Origin: Paenibacillus nanensis | GTDB taxonomy: Bacteria; Bacillota; Bacilli; Paenibacillales; Paenibacillaceae | Direction of reading: 5' to 3' | Assembly (NCBI RefSeq): GCF_003583765.1 | Contig: NZ_QXQA01000003.1 | Location: 1 to 64,000 of the forward strand | Length of the DNA: 64,000 bases | Part shown: piece after piece, positions 17,374 to 26,988 of the stretch | Position numbering within the stretch: position 1 is the first letter of the stretch | Layout: each line of letters begins with the position of its first letter | Made by a program: the position numbers and the translations under genes | The notes under the pieces: model-generated | What the model was told of the DNA's origin: nothing | Databases searched by the model: none | Seen by the model: the letters and a program-made list of their open reading frames with translations, nothing else

Positions 17374-19998
17374 ATGTTCAAGAACGTAAGCGAAGCAGTC
17401 GTCTCTCGAATTCATCCTATCGGCCGGAGGGAGCTGGCACTGGCGGCTCTGGCTGTGCTGGTCATTGCCGCGCTTAGCTTTCTTCCCTCCATTATGAAGC
17501 ATTACGGGATCGGCCGTCAGCCGCTGCCCGAATATTCGCGGGAAGGGCTTGCCGCCCCAACGGGCAAGATCGAACCGAATGCCGGCACGGTCCTTCTCTC
17601 CAGCAGCGAAGGCAGGGAGCTTTATCTGGACACCGCCACGCTGAATCTGAAAGTCGTCGATACCGAAAGCGGCGTATCGTGGAACAGTTTATACGACGAC
17701 GGGAAAAGCGGAGATGCCGAGAAATCTCCGATCGTGATCCGATTCCTCGGCAAAGACAGCACGATGTATGAGTGGGACGCGTACAATTATGCGATTCAGA
17801 ACGGGCGGTATACGATTAACCGGATCGAGAACGGCGCCCAAATCGTGTTTGACTTTTTCGAAACCGAATCGTACCGCCTGAACGAATACATGCCGACGAA
17901 AATATCGATCGAGCATTACGAAACGCTCTTCCTCGAGAAGCTTAAGCAGCTGGCGGGGGAAGGGAGCCTTACGGAGGCGCAAGCGAAAAAATATGAAGAA
18001 GCGCTCGGAATCGCGTATCAGCGGGATGAAGATAACGGACTATACTTTTTCAAATTTTCTGGTCTGCCGCCGCTCTCGCTCGTTAAGGATTTAATTCAAT
18101 TCTCGAAGGACGTCGGATATACGACCGAGATGCTGATCGCGGACAACCAGCAATTTGGAATTGCGGTGACGATTACGCAGCCGGCAAGATTCGTCGTGAC
18201 CATGGAAGCGACGCTGGACCGCGGCGATCTCGTCGTGAAAGTGCCGACCTACGCCATCGAAGGCGATAACGATTTCTACACGATCCAGAACATTGCCGTA
18301 CTCCCTTCCTTCGGATTGGCGTCGGCGGAGAAGGTGGACGACGGGCAGATCGTTGTGCCGGACGGCGCCGGGGCACTGTTCCGGGTGAATACGTTCAACG
18401 GCAAATTTCCGGAATACGAACGGCCGGTGTACGACAACACGTACTACAACACGCTGTACGAGATGCCGGAGTTTCCCGAGAATCTGACCATGCCCGTATT
18501 CGGCATGTATGTGACGGACCTCGGCGGAAGGTCGCAAGGCCACCTCGGCATTATCGAGAAGGGCGCGGAGCTCGGCTATGTGAAAGTGCAGCTGGGCACG
18601 AAGGACACATCGGCAGGCGGCACGCTGTATAACAAAGTGTACAGCACCTTCGACTCGATGCAGTATTCGCGAGTAAAGGTGTTCGGGCCGTACAGCGACA
18701 ACGAGGCTCGCTTTCTGGCCGCGACCGGCTTAATTTCCGTCGACTATACCGTCCGCTACAAGCTGTTTGACGGCAATGTGACCTATTACGATTTGGCGAA
18801 GTCGTACCGGGACTATCTGATCGACACATACGATTTGGAGCCCGCTTACACGGCAGCCCCGAAGCTGTTCCTTGACGTCATCGGAACCGTCACCCTGGAG
18901 AAGAGATTTCTAGGCGTCCCCTACAAAGAGCCGCATTCCATGACGACTTACAACCAGCTGCTCGATATTATGGAGGATCTTGGAGACGTAAATGCGGTGG
19001 TGAACTATAAGGGCGTCTTCAACGGAGGCATGAACAACACGATCGGCAACAAAGCGGCATTAGTCCGGGAGAACGGAAGCAAAAAGGAGTTTGAAGCGCT
19101 GCTGAACGGTTTCGAAGACGGGAACGACACGCTGTTCCTCCATGCCGACCTTATGCGGCTGTCCGATAAAAGCGGAGGCTTCTGGCTCAAAAGCAATGCC
19201 CTGCACGGCTATGACGGCAAACCGATCGAATTCAGAAAATATAACTATGCGAACGGCTGGTTTGATCTCAGCAGCACCAAACGGTACCTGCTGAATCCGT
19301 TATATTTAAGCGATACGGTGGACGGATTTCTTAAAGGCTCGGCTGCCTACCCGAACATAGCGCTTGGCGATATGGGGTCCACGTATTACGCGAACTACAA
19401 TCCGCGCGAAATTGTAGATCCGGTGGTTACGCGTTCGATTGTCGAAGAGAATCTGAAGAAGCTGTCCGAGCAGAAGACGCTCGCGCTGGACAATCCCAAT
19501 ATGGACCGGATCGGGCATATCGCCTTCGCGACGGATATTTCCAGAGAGAGCAGCAATTACGCGACGATGTACAGCTCGATACCATTCCGGCAGCTGGTCA
19601 TGAACGGGCTGGCGGAATATACGACGCTGAACGTGAACCTGTCGCCGGACCGAAGCCAATACTTCCTGCTGCAAGCGCTTGAGCTCGGGAGCATTCCGAA
19701 ATTTACGATCAGCGCGGAGAACGCCGATGTTCTGAAAAACTCGGAATATAGCGATTATTACTCGATCCAGTATGCGGTGCTGGCGGATAAGATGAAAGCC
19801 TTGTACACCGAGTATAGCGAAGGGCTCGCCGCCATCGGCTCCAAGGAAATTACCGGTCATCGGCTGCTGGCGGAGGGCGTGTTCGAAACGACCTACGCAT
19901 CGGGGGCTTCGGTCATCGTCAATTACAATAAATTTCCCGTCTCGGTATCCGGATCGAATCTAGATGCCCTTGGTTATCTCATCAAGCCAAAGCCGTAA
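17374..19998 (+). CDS. DUF5696 domain protein, membrane-anchored, extracellular
   Basis: This 874-residue protein begins with a cytoplasmic start and one membrane helix (about 21-40, LALAALAVLVIAALSFLPSI), then a long exported region. The segment TVLLSSSEGRELYLDTATLNLKVVDTESGVSWNSLY is a beta-rich start. The C-terminal half has glycosidase-barrel-like traits (NGWFDLSSTKRYLLNPLYLSDTVDGFL, then YNKFPVSVSG). I place it in DUF5696 from overall layout and context; the family lacks a known activity. Large size, the cell-surface location and the flanking permeases point to glycan handling. AAGAGGTGGTGA precedes ATG. Confidence 0.7.
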   Translation: MFKNVSEAVVSRIHPIGRRELALAALAVLVIAALSFLPSIMKHYGIGRQPLPEYSREGLAAPTGKIEPNAGTVLLSSSEGRELYLDTATLNLKVVDTESGVSWNSLYDDGKSGDAEKSPIVIRFLGKDSTMYEWDAYNYAIQNGRYTINRIENGAQIVFDFFETESYRLNEYMPTKISIEHYETLFLEKLKQLAGEGSLTEAQAKKYEEALGIAYQRDEDNGLYFFKFSGLPPLSLVKDLIQFSKDVGYTTEMLIADNQQFGIAVTITQPARFVVTMEATLDRGDLVVKVPTYAIEGDNDFYTIQNIAVLPSFGLASAEKVDDGQIVVPDGAGALFRVNTFNGKFPEYERPVYDNTYYNTLYEMPEFPENLTMPVFGMYVTDLGGRSQGHLGIIEKGAELGYVKVQLGTKDTSAGGTLYNKVYSTFDSMQYSRVKVFGPYSDNEARFLAATGLISVDYTVRYKLFDGNVTYYDLAKSYRDYLIDTYDLEPAYTAAPKLFLDVIGTVTLEKRFLGVPYKEPHSMTTYNQLLDIMEDLGDVNAVVNYKGVFNGGMNNTIGNKAALVRENGSKKEFEALLNGFEDGNDTLFLHADLMRLSDKSGGFWLKSNALHGYDGKPIEFRKYNYANGWFDLSSTKRYLLNPLYLSDTVDGFLKGSAAYPNIALGDMGSTYYANYNPREIVDPVVTRSIVEENLKKLSEQKTLALDNPNMDRIGHIAFATDISRESSNYATMYSSIPFRQLVMNGLAEYTTLNVNLSPDRSQYFLLQALELGSIPKFTISAENADVLKNSEYSDYYSIQYAVLADKMKALYTEYSEGLAAIGSKEITGHRLLAEGVFETTYASGASVIVNYNKFPVSVSGSNLDALGYLIKPKP

Positions 19999-20010
19999 GG
20001 AGGTTGTGAC

Positions 20011-20943
20011 ATGCAGGGTGCAGCAGACAAGATTCGGAAAACGCGTATTTCCTATAAAACAATGAAAAAAATTCACGGCCTCGTCTTTGTGCTGCCATGG
20101 ATAATCGGGTTCGTGTTGTTTTTCGTCACGCCGCTTGTGAATACAATCAAATACTCCTTCCATGAAGTCGGCGTGGCGGATGCGGGCGGGATGGTGCTTC
20201 ACTTCGTCGGCCTTCAAAATTATAAGGACCTTTTTAATGTCGAAGTTTCGAGTCAAAGCCAGACTTTTTTAAGAGTGTTTTCGGACGAAAACATGAACAT
20301 TTTCATCAATACTCCTGTCATCGTCATTTTCAGCTTGTTCTGCGCGATTCTGATCAACGTTAATTTCAAAGGACGAGGGTTAGCGAGGGTCATCTTCTTC
20401 CTTCCTATCGTTCTGGGGCTTAAGGTTGTCGTCGATTTGATCATGGTTACAACGGGCGGGGACGTCGCCGACGCGGTCGTGAACAGCAATTTCGACAGCG
20501 AGATGCTGATCGACTTTTTGCGGGAGTACACTTTTCTTCCGAGAGACGTAACGTTTTTTATTTCGGATCTGGCGGCGAATATATTCATGCTGCTTTCGCA
20601 GACCGGCGTTCAAACGCTCATTTTTCTTGCCGGACTGCAGTCGATCAATCATTCTCTTTACGAGGTGGCGAAAATCGAAGGGGCGAACAGCTATGAAATT
20701 TTTTGGAAAATTACGCTGCCGCTTGTGGGCAATATTTCGCTGTTCGCGCTCGTCTACACGTTCGTCGATATGTTTCTCAAATCTTCGATTTCCACCGAGA
20801 TCTACTATTTCGCCTTCAATAAAAACAATATCGGCGCAGGCTCCGCGTTATCGGTGGTCTACCTCGTCAACGTGTTGGTCGATTTGCTTTTACTGCTGTT
20901 AATCATGAACCGGGTGGTGAAGCTCAGCCATGCTGCAAAGTGA
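20011..20943 (+). CDS. Sugar ABC transporter permease (second pair, MalF-like)
   Basis: This 310-residue protein has six predicted helices starting with LVFVLPWIIGFVLFFVTPLVNTI. The EAA loop is YEVAKIEGANSYEIFWKITLPLVGN. A fully canonical AAGGAGG 8 bases ahead fixes the ATG. It starts 12 bases after the DUF5696 gene and overlaps the next permease by 14 bases. An insertion between the second and third helices (DENMNIFINTP and the stretch around TTGGDVADAVVNSNFDSEMLID) is longer than in typical MalF homologues. Confidence 0.9.
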   Translation: MQGAADKIRKTRISYKTMKKIHGLVFVLPWIIGFVLFFVTPLVNTIKYSFHEVGVADAGGMVLHFVGLQNYKDLFNVEVSSQSQTFLRVFSDENMNIFINTPVIVIFSLFCAILINVNFKGRGLARVIFFLPIVLGLKVVVDLIMVTTGGDVADAVVNSNFDSEMLIDFLREYTFLPRDVTFFISDLAANIFMLLSQTGVQTLIFLAGLQSINHSLYEVAKIEGANSYEIFWKITLPLVGNISLFALVYTFVDMFLKSSISTEIYYFAFNKNNIGAGSALSVVYLVNVLVDLLLLLLIMNRVVKLSHAAK

Positions 20944-21925
20944 AACGCGAACAAGAAAACAGATCACCGCTTATCACGTCAAGGCGCTGTTCCGAAAAAT
21001 TATTTTCGGCTATGTCTTTTATTCGCTCATTATCGGGTTAGGGTTCGCTATTTTATATCCCTTGATCAAGCTGATTCCTTTTGTGTTCAACAACCTGGAG
21101 GATCTCGGCAATCCCGATGTCATCTGGGTGCCGATCGATCTATCCGTGGACAGCTTCAGGGCCGCCATCAGGCTCGTGTACGGCAACGGAGTCCCTATGC
21201 TGCAATCCGTCGCTTATGCGGCTGTGATTGCCGTAATCCAAATTTTTATGTGCGCCATCGCGGGCTATTCGCTCGGCAGGGTCAATTTCTGGGGAAGAAA
21301 CCTCGTCATGTTTCTCGTCATCGTAACCTTCGTTGTCCCGCCGCAGTCGCTTTTGATTTCGCAATATTTAAGCTTCAAGCATTTTGACGTTTTTGGGCTC
21401 ATTTCGGCCATCAATGGCAGCACAATCGACTTGATCAATCAGCCTTATACATTGTACGTGATCGCCTTATTGGGATTCGGGGTTAAGCAGAGTATGTTTG
21501 TGTTTATTTTCCGGCAATTTTTTAAAGGGCTTCCGAAGGAGCTGGAGGAAGCGGCTTACATCGACGGCTGCGGCTTTTATAAAACGTTTTTCAAAATCGG
21601 CCTGCCTAACGCGCTGCCGGCGATCATGACGGTCGGCATTCTCGCGTTCGTATGGAACTACGGAGACACGTATTATACCGGATACTTTCATCCGGACGGT
21701 CCGTACTTAAGCATCAAGCTTACGACGACGTTCGCCCCCGCGAACGTGAACAACATTTTGTACGCGGTTCGTACGTGGTACGACGCGCCCGGCGCTACGA
21801 CTTTCGCTTTCGACTCTGTCAAGCAAGCGGCGGCTTTGATTTTCCTTCTGCCGCTGCTTATCATTTATTTCTTTGCGCAGAGACGGATCGTCGAAAATCT
21901 GGAGCAATCCGGCATTGTCGGATAA
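20930..21925 (+). CDS. Sugar ABC transporter permease (second pair, MalG-like)
   Basis: This 331-residue protein has six predicted helices. The EAA loop EEAAYIDGCGFYKTFFKIGLPNALPAI lies near residues 204-230. It overlaps the preceding permease by 14 bases, so the two are co-translated and most likely form one heterodimeric channel. The first periplasm-side loop is enlarged (DLGNPDVIWVPIDLSVDSFRAAIRLVYGNG), as in some oligosaccharide importers. Confidence 0.9.
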   Translation: MLQSETRTRKQITAYHVKALFRKIIFGYVFYSLIIGLGFAILYPLIKLIPFVFNNLEDLGNPDVIWVPIDLSVDSFRAAIRLVYGNGVPMLQSVAYAAVIAVIQIFMCAIAGYSLGRVNFWGRNLVMFLVIVTFVVPPQSLLISQYLSFKHFDVFGLISAINGSTIDLINQPYTLYVIALLGFGVKQSMFVFIFRQFFKGLPKELEEAAYIDGCGFYKTFFKIGLPNALPAIMTVGILAFVWNYGDTYYTGYFHPDGPYLSIKLTTTFAPANVNNILYAVRTWYDAPGATTFAFDSVKQAAALIFLLPLLIIYFFAQRRIVENLEQSGIVG

Positions 21926-21966
21926 GCGCGGTTCACCATCAACCATGAAATGAGAGGCGAACGACT

Positions 21967-24705
21967 ATGAATACTTTAACCGCTGTCCAGAAGCAATCCA
22001 TCATCGGATATGATCATAAAAGCTTTTTCATTCATGGGAAGCGAGTGTTTTTGAGCAGCGCCGCCATTCATTACTTTCGGATGCCGAAGGAGGAGTGGAG
22101 AGAGGTTCTCGTCAAAGCGAAGCTGGCGGGGATGAACTGCGTCGATACGTACTTCGCTTGGAACGTTCACGAACCGAACGAAGGGGAGTGGCATTTCGAA
22201 GGCGACGCGGATTGCGGAGCCTTCCTGGACTTATGCGCCGAGCTCGGTCTATGGGTCATCGCAAGGCCTGGTCCTTTCATCTGCGCGGAATGGGACTTCG
22301 GCGGCTTTCCTTGGTGGCTGGGCAAGAAACAGGGGATCCGCTTCCGGGAATATAACGAGGTGTACTTGAAATACGTGGATTTGTATTTCGACCGGATCGC
22401 GGCGATCGTCCGAACGCGCCAAATCACCTCCGGCGGCTCTGTTATCCTGGTCCAAGTGGAGAACGAATACGGGTATTTGGGAAGCGACGAGCAGGGCCGG
22501 GCGTACTTAGAGCACCTTCGGGACGGTCTGCTCTCGCGTGGCATCGACGTGCCGCTTATTACTTGCGTCGGCGGCGTGGAAGGGGCAATCGAAGGCGCGA
22601 ACTTTTGGAGCGGGGCGGACCATCATTACGCGCAGCTCGCTCAGAAGCAGCCGGATACCCCGAAGGTCGTGACCGAGTTTTGGACCGGCTGGTTCGAGCA
22701 TTGGGGAGCGCCGGCCGCGACCCAGAAGACACCGCAGCTTTACGAGAAACGGATGTTTGAGATCGCTCAAGCGGGCTTCTCCGGGATCAGCCATTACATG
22801 TTTTTCGGAGGCACGAATTTTGCGGGGTACGGCGGAAGAACGGTCGGGGCGAGCGACATTTTTATGGTCACCTCCTACGACTATGACGCCCCGCTGAACG
22901 AATACGGAAGAACGACTCCGAAATATTTCACCGCGAAGCGGTTTTCGTATTTCATTCGCGCGGTCGAGCCGTTCCTGCTCGCATCGGAACCGCTGGACGC
23001 AGCCGGTATACGGGTGACCGGCGGTTTGAAGGTGCGCGGCCGTCGGCTTCAGGATCAAACGCTGTTATTCGTTGAAAGCGCGAAGCAAGAAAGAGAAACG
23101 TTCCATTTGACGATGGAAAACGGCAAAACAATACCCGTTATCGTCAATCCAGGGGAAATCGTTCCGGTGTTGGTGGCCGTCGAGATTAGCGAAGGCGTTC
23201 GTTTCACCTGTAATACGAGCATCGGATGCAATGAAATCGTGGACGGAATCCGGACTCTGATCGTCTATGCCAAGGACGGGCAGCGTTCGCTTGTGGAGCT
23301 GGAAGCCGATGAGGAAATTCGGATGACAGGCGAACGTCCGCTGCTTGCAACGCAGGGTTCGAACGGGAGATCGCTCTCCTTCGACTTTTATCATTTCAAA
23401 GAGCCCCAGCGCGTGGAGCTCGCGATTGGCGGGGAGCCGCTGCGCATAATCGTGCTCAGCGCGGAAGAGATGGACCGGACTTGGCGCGTCGGCGAAGGGC
23501 AGTGGTTATTCGGCAGCGGCGATGTGAGCCTGATGCCTGGCAGCGATGGACAGTACCGCGTATTCGCCAGTGAGACGGTAGGGAGCCTGCCGCAGCCCCC
23601 GGCGCTGAAGTCTTGGTCAAGCGCGACGATGGAGCTTGCTTCGCTTCAGGGGGTTTCGATGGAGCAGCCGCAGGATTTCTCCAGCTTCTCGCAGCCGTTC
23701 GGCTATTTGCTGTACAGCAGCAAGATCGAGCGGGAATTTGAGGGCTGGACAACACTGATTCTGCCGAAGCTTCAAGACACCGCCCGCGTTTATGTTAATG
23801 GCGCTGAGGCGGCTTTAATTCGCGAGGTGGGCTCTGCGTCCTTGAAGATTCGCCTTCACAAGGGCGAGAACCGTCTGCAGCTGCTTGTTCAAAACATGGG
23901 CCGGTTAAACTTCTCCCCTTACCTGGGCGAAGCCAAAGGGTTGTTCGAAACGGGGTACTTGGACGGCTCGGCACTGGATTTGCGCAAAGGATGGGAGACA
24001 GCGGAAAAAACGGTGGTGCACTTGGATCAAGCTGGGCATGTCGAAGGAAATCCGGTCCTGTCGCGTTCGTTCCGAATCGAAGGGAAGGACCGGGCGGCTC
24101 TTGTAGGCGCCATTGCCGCTCCGCTGCGCATTAACGGAGCGGAGGTGCCGCTGGAAGGCTATCAAAATTGGTTCGCGAACCAGTCCGTCGATATTTCCGC
24201 ATTCGTCCGCGAAGGAGACAATCTAATCGAAATGCCGTACGTCAAAGCGCCGATTCAGCGACTGGAGCTTCTCGCGTACCGCGCCGCAGACGCGATTCCG
24301 GCGTGGAGCATGGCAAGCGTGGATGATGGAAGGCCGAACGCCGATTCAGCCGGCCATTCCGGGATAGGAGCGCCGGCATGGCATACTTGCGAGTTCGCAA
24401 GTCCAACTCTGCCGGGGGCTGTTCATGCGAAACTGAAGCTAAGGCTGACGGGGATGAGCAAAGGAACGATATGGCTCAACGGCATCAATCTCGGAAGATA
24501 TTGGCAAATTGGACCGCAAGAGGATTATAAAGTGCCTATGGCGTGGCTGAAGGAAAATAATGTCCTTGTCCTGTTCGACGAAGAAGGGCGTTCGCCGGAA
24601 CAGGTGCGGCTGCTCTTCGACGAGCAGTCCGGCCGGGTGTGGGCGCATAAGCAGAATTTCATTTCAAACGAGTTGGGGAGGAGCGGGACGGATGCCGATT
24701 TATAA
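21967..24705 (+). CDS. Glycoside hydrolase family 35 beta-galactosidase
   Basis: This 912-residue protein has no signal peptide, so it acts in the cytoplasm on imported oligosaccharide. The N-terminal barrel shows the family sequence GKRVFLSSAAIHYFRMP and RPGPFICAEWDFGGFPWWL. The acid/base is Glu167 in VQVENEYGYLG and the nucleophile Glu237 in VTEFWTGWFEHWG. Beta-sandwich domains follow, ending in the jelly roll GTIWLNGINLGRYWQIGPQ (about 840-860). GH35 removes terminal beta-linked galactose. In this operon it would complete galactan side-chain breakdown begun by the secreted GH30. Confidence 0.95.
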   Translation: MNTLTAVQKQSIIGYDHKSFFIHGKRVFLSSAAIHYFRMPKEEWREVLVKAKLAGMNCVDTYFAWNVHEPNEGEWHFEGDADCGAFLDLCAELGLWVIARPGPFICAEWDFGGFPWWLGKKQGIRFREYNEVYLKYVDLYFDRIAAIVRTRQITSGGSVILVQVENEYGYLGSDEQGRAYLEHLRDGLLSRGIDVPLITCVGGVEGAIEGANFWSGADHHYAQLAQKQPDTPKVVTEFWTGWFEHWGAPAATQKTPQLYEKRMFEIAQAGFSGISHYMFFGGTNFAGYGGRTVGASDIFMVTSYDYDAPLNEYGRTTPKYFTAKRFSYFIRAVEPFLLASEPLDAAGIRVTGGLKVRGRRLQDQTLLFVESAKQERETFHLTMENGKTIPVIVNPGEIVPVLVAVEISEGVRFTCNTSIGCNEIVDGIRTLIVYAKDGQRSLVELEADEEIRMTGERPLLATQGSNGRSLSFDFYHFKEPQRVELAIGGEPLRIIVLSAEEMDRTWRVGEGQWLFGSGDVSLMPGSDGQYRVFASETVGSLPQPPALKSWSSATMELASLQGVSMEQPQDFSSFSQPFGYLLYSSKIEREFEGWTTLILPKLQDTARVYVNGAEAALIREVGSASLKIRLHKGENRLQLLVQNMGRLNFSPYLGEAKGLFETGYLDGSALDLRKGWETAEKTVVHLDQAGHVEGNPVLSRSFRIEGKDRAALVGAIAAPLRINGAEVPLEGYQNWFANQSVDISAFVREGDNLIEMPYVKAPIQRLELLAYRAADAIPAWSMASVDDGRPNADSAGHSGIGAPAWHTCEFASPTLPGAVHAKLKLRLTGMSKGTIWLNGINLGRYWQIGPQEDYKVPMAWLKENNVLVLFDEEGRSPEQVRLLFDEQSGRVWAHKQNFISNELGRSGTDADL

Positions 24706-25687
24706 TGCCGCCTCAGATACGTCGAATCCCCGCAAGGGACACCGCCTTGCGGATATTGCCGCGCATGACCCGTTCGTGCTGCCTTATCGTCATAACGAAA
24801 CGTACTACCTCTATACGACGGGCATTCCGAGATTTACGGATTTACCGCGCTGCGGCGTTCTTTTCTATAAAAGCAAGGACTTGCTCGACTGGGAGGGGCC
24901 GTTCGTCGCGTTCACCGTGCCGGACGGAACTTGGGCCCATCCGCAGCACGGCACATGGGCGCCGGAGGTGCATGCGTACAAAGGCAAATATTATTTATTC
25001 GTTACGCTGCATAACCGGGACCGGGTATTTGCCGAGCCGCCCGCGGTCTGGCATACGAATCACCTTCGGGGAACGAGCATCGCGGTTGCCGATACGCCGG
25101 AAGGACCGTTCGAGCTGATCAAGCCGGATGCCCCCGTTCCGCCGGAGTCGTTCATGACGCTGGACGGAACCTTGTACATCGACGAAAACGAGCGGCCATG
25201 GATGGTTTATTGCCATGAATGGCTGCAGGTTATCGACGGAACGTTCGAAGCGATTCCGTTGAAGGACGATTTGTCGGAGGCGGACGGCGAGCCGATCCAT
25301 CTGTTCAAAGCGTCCGACGGGCCTTGGATTAACGGCGAACGTACACCCGGCGTCGAGCCGTCCGTTTACGTATCCGACGGCTGCCAGCTGTACCGAACCC
25401 GAGGCGGCCGCTTGATTATGTTATGGTCCAGCTATAATAAAGAAGGCTACTTGCAGACGATGGCGCGGTCATTGTCGGGCCGGCTAGAGGGGCCTTGGGA
25501 ACAGCTGGAGCCGCTCGTGTACGGTGACAGCGGTCACGGGATGCTGTTCCAGACGTTTGAAGGCTTGTGGATGCTGATTCTCCATCAGCCGTTCAAGACT
25601 CCGGATTCAAGGGCAAAAATCTATGAAATGGAAGAGACTGAGGACGGATTCAAAGTTGTGCGGGCCCGGGTCGATTTGCACGGTTAA
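24692..25687 (+). CDS. Glycoside hydrolase family 43, cytoplasmic
   Basis: This 331-residue five-bladed propeller enzyme has no signal peptide. The general base is Asp26 in AHDPFVLPYRHNETYYLYTTG. A blade motif is APEVHAYKGKYYLFVTL. A likely pKa-modulating Asp sits in MTLDGTLYIDENERPWMVY, and the probable acid Glu is in GVEPSVYVSDGCQLY. A central His sits in DSGHGMLFQTFEGLWMLILHQP. GH43 acts mostly on alpha-L-arabinosides, beta-xylosides or beta-1,3-galactosides; galactan side chains fit this operon, but linkage is not fixed. The ATG at 24692 has GGGGAGGAG upstream and overlaps the GH35 stop by 14 bases. Confidence 0.88.
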   Translation: MPIYNAASDTSNPRKGHRLADIAAHDPFVLPYRHNETYYLYTTGIPRFTDLPRCGVLFYKSKDLLDWEGPFVAFTVPDGTWAHPQHGTWAPEVHAYKGKYYLFVTLHNRDRVFAEPPAVWHTNHLRGTSIAVADTPEGPFELIKPDAPVPPESFMTLDGTLYIDENERPWMVYCHEWLQVIDGTFEAIPLKDDLSEADGEPIHLFKASDGPWINGERTPGVEPSVYVSDGCQLYRTRGGRLIMLWSSYNKEGYLQTMARSLSGRLEGPWEQLEPLVYGDSGHGMLFQTFEGLWMLILHQPFKTPDSRAKIYEMEETEDGFKVVRARVDLHG

Positions 25688-25693
25688 GATGAG

Positions 25694-25707
25694 TGAAACC
25701 CATTACA
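25694..25707. promoter_or_regulatory. LacI-type operator before the regulator gene
   Basis: TGAAACCCATTACA differs by one base from TGAAACCCGTTACA at 6613-6626. It lies about 70 bases before the LacI start, between the GH43 stop and the regulator. A possible -10 (TATACT, about 25734) follows. This suggests the regulator controls both the operon and itself. Confidence 0.6.
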
Positions 25708-25777
25708 TTTATGGCGAAGTTTGATATACTTTTTGATAGATGATGTAATATTTTATCGAAAGCTGGGAGTGTGCCGC

Positions 25778-26827
25778 GTGAAGCAAGTGACGATCTACGA
25801 TATAGCGAAAGAGGCCAATGTCTCCGTAGCGACCGTATCCCGGGTGCTCAACAATACGGCGCCGGTCAAGGATAGCACGCGATCGAAGATCATGCGGCTG
25901 ATCGATCAGTACCAGTTCCAACCGAATGCGTTAGCGCGCGGCTTGTCGAAGAAGGAGACGGGGACGATCGGGGTTATTCTTCCCGATGTGACGAATCCGT
26001 TCTTCCCGGAAGTATTCAGCGGCATCGAGCGCATGGCGCGCGACATGGGGTATACCTTCTTCCTGTGCGATACGCTCGGTGACTATGAACGGGAATCGCA
26101 ATACCTCAACATTCTAAGGGAGAAACAGGTGGACGGCATTATTTTCCTTGGCGGCCGCATTAACTTATCGAGGTGCAAGCCCGAGCTTGCCGAGGAAGTT
26201 GTTGAGACGGCCAACCGTATTCCGCTTGTGCTGGTTAACGGCAACCTGCCCGGCACATCTCTCTATCGTGTCATTACGAATGAGACTAAAGGGGCGGAAA
26301 TCGCGACGCAGTATTTGATCGATTCCGGACACCGGGACATCGCTTTTATCGCAGGGAACGATAATATGTCGACGACAGCGCAGAAGGTCAAAGCGTTCAA
26401 GCGGGTCATGGCCTGCAATGGACTTTCCGTGCCTAGCGCCAGAGTGCTGTACGGGGATTTTTCGATGGCGTCCGGCGAGCGTCTGATGAAGCGGATCCTA
26501 TCTGAAGAAGAACGTCCGACGGCCGTATTTTGCGTAAACGATTTTACGGCGGTCGGCGCGCTGAAAGCGGCCATGAAAGCAGGAGTCAACGTCCCGAACG
26601 ATATTTCGATTGTCGGCTTCGATGACATTCCGTTAGCGTCGGCGATCTACCCGGAATTGACGACCGTCAAGCAGCAGATGGACCAATTGGGCTCTACCGC
26701 GGTACAAGTGCTGCATAGGCTCATCATGAAGGAAAAGGTGAAGAAGCTGACGGTCATTGAGCCGGAGCTAGTCGTGAGGGAAAGTACGACGCCAATTGGC
26801 GCAACGCAATCAAGCATTCCGATATAA
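25778..26827 (+). CDS. LacI family transcriptional regulator
   Basis: This 349-residue protein has an N-terminal LacI helix-turn-helix (VTIYDIAKEANVSVATVSRVLNN, residues about 4-26) and hinge helix (PNALARGLSKK). The periplasmic-binding-like sugar-sensing core follows (GTIGVILPDVTNPFFPEVFSGIER, ending VGFDDIPLASAIYPELTTVKQ). I chose GTG at 25778, preceded by GGGAG; longer in-frame starts would put a hydrophobic stretch ahead of the DNA-binding domain. It is the last gene of the operon and has its own operator-like site. A strong terminator follows. The inducer is probably a galactan-derived sugar. Confidence 0.93.
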   Translation: MKQVTIYDIAKEANVSVATVSRVLNNTAPVKDSTRSKIMRLIDQYQFQPNALARGLSKKETGTIGVILPDVTNPFFPEVFSGIERMARDMGYTFFLCDTLGDYERESQYLNILREKQVDGIIFLGGRINLSRCKPELAEEVVETANRIPLVLVNGNLPGTSLYRVITNETKGAEIATQYLIDSGHRDIAFIAGNDNMSTTAQKVKAFKRVMACNGLSVPSARVLYGDFSMASGERLMKRILSEEERPTAVFCVNDFTAVGALKAAMKAGVNVPNDISIVGFDDIPLASAIYPELTTVKQQMDQLGSTAVQVLHRLIMKEKVKKLTVIEPELVVRESTTPIGATQSSIPI

Positions 26828-26833
26828 AGGAAA

Positions 26834-26866
26834 GAAACGTCACCGTTTTAGGGTGACGTTTTTTTG
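26834..26866 (+). terminator. Rho-independent terminator of the polysaccharide operon
   Basis: AAACGTCACC pairs with GGTGACGTTT around a 7-base loop and is followed by a T run. It lies just after the LacI stop. Confidence 0.93.
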
Positions 26867-26988
26867 ATGTACAGGTCATGCTTCAGCCAGCAGTCCATCC
26901 ATGCTGCTTTTTAAGTTTTTTACCAAGGATAGAGGAACTTGGATAGACTAAGCCGAATCAATCAGTAAATACATTTCGTCGGTTAAGG

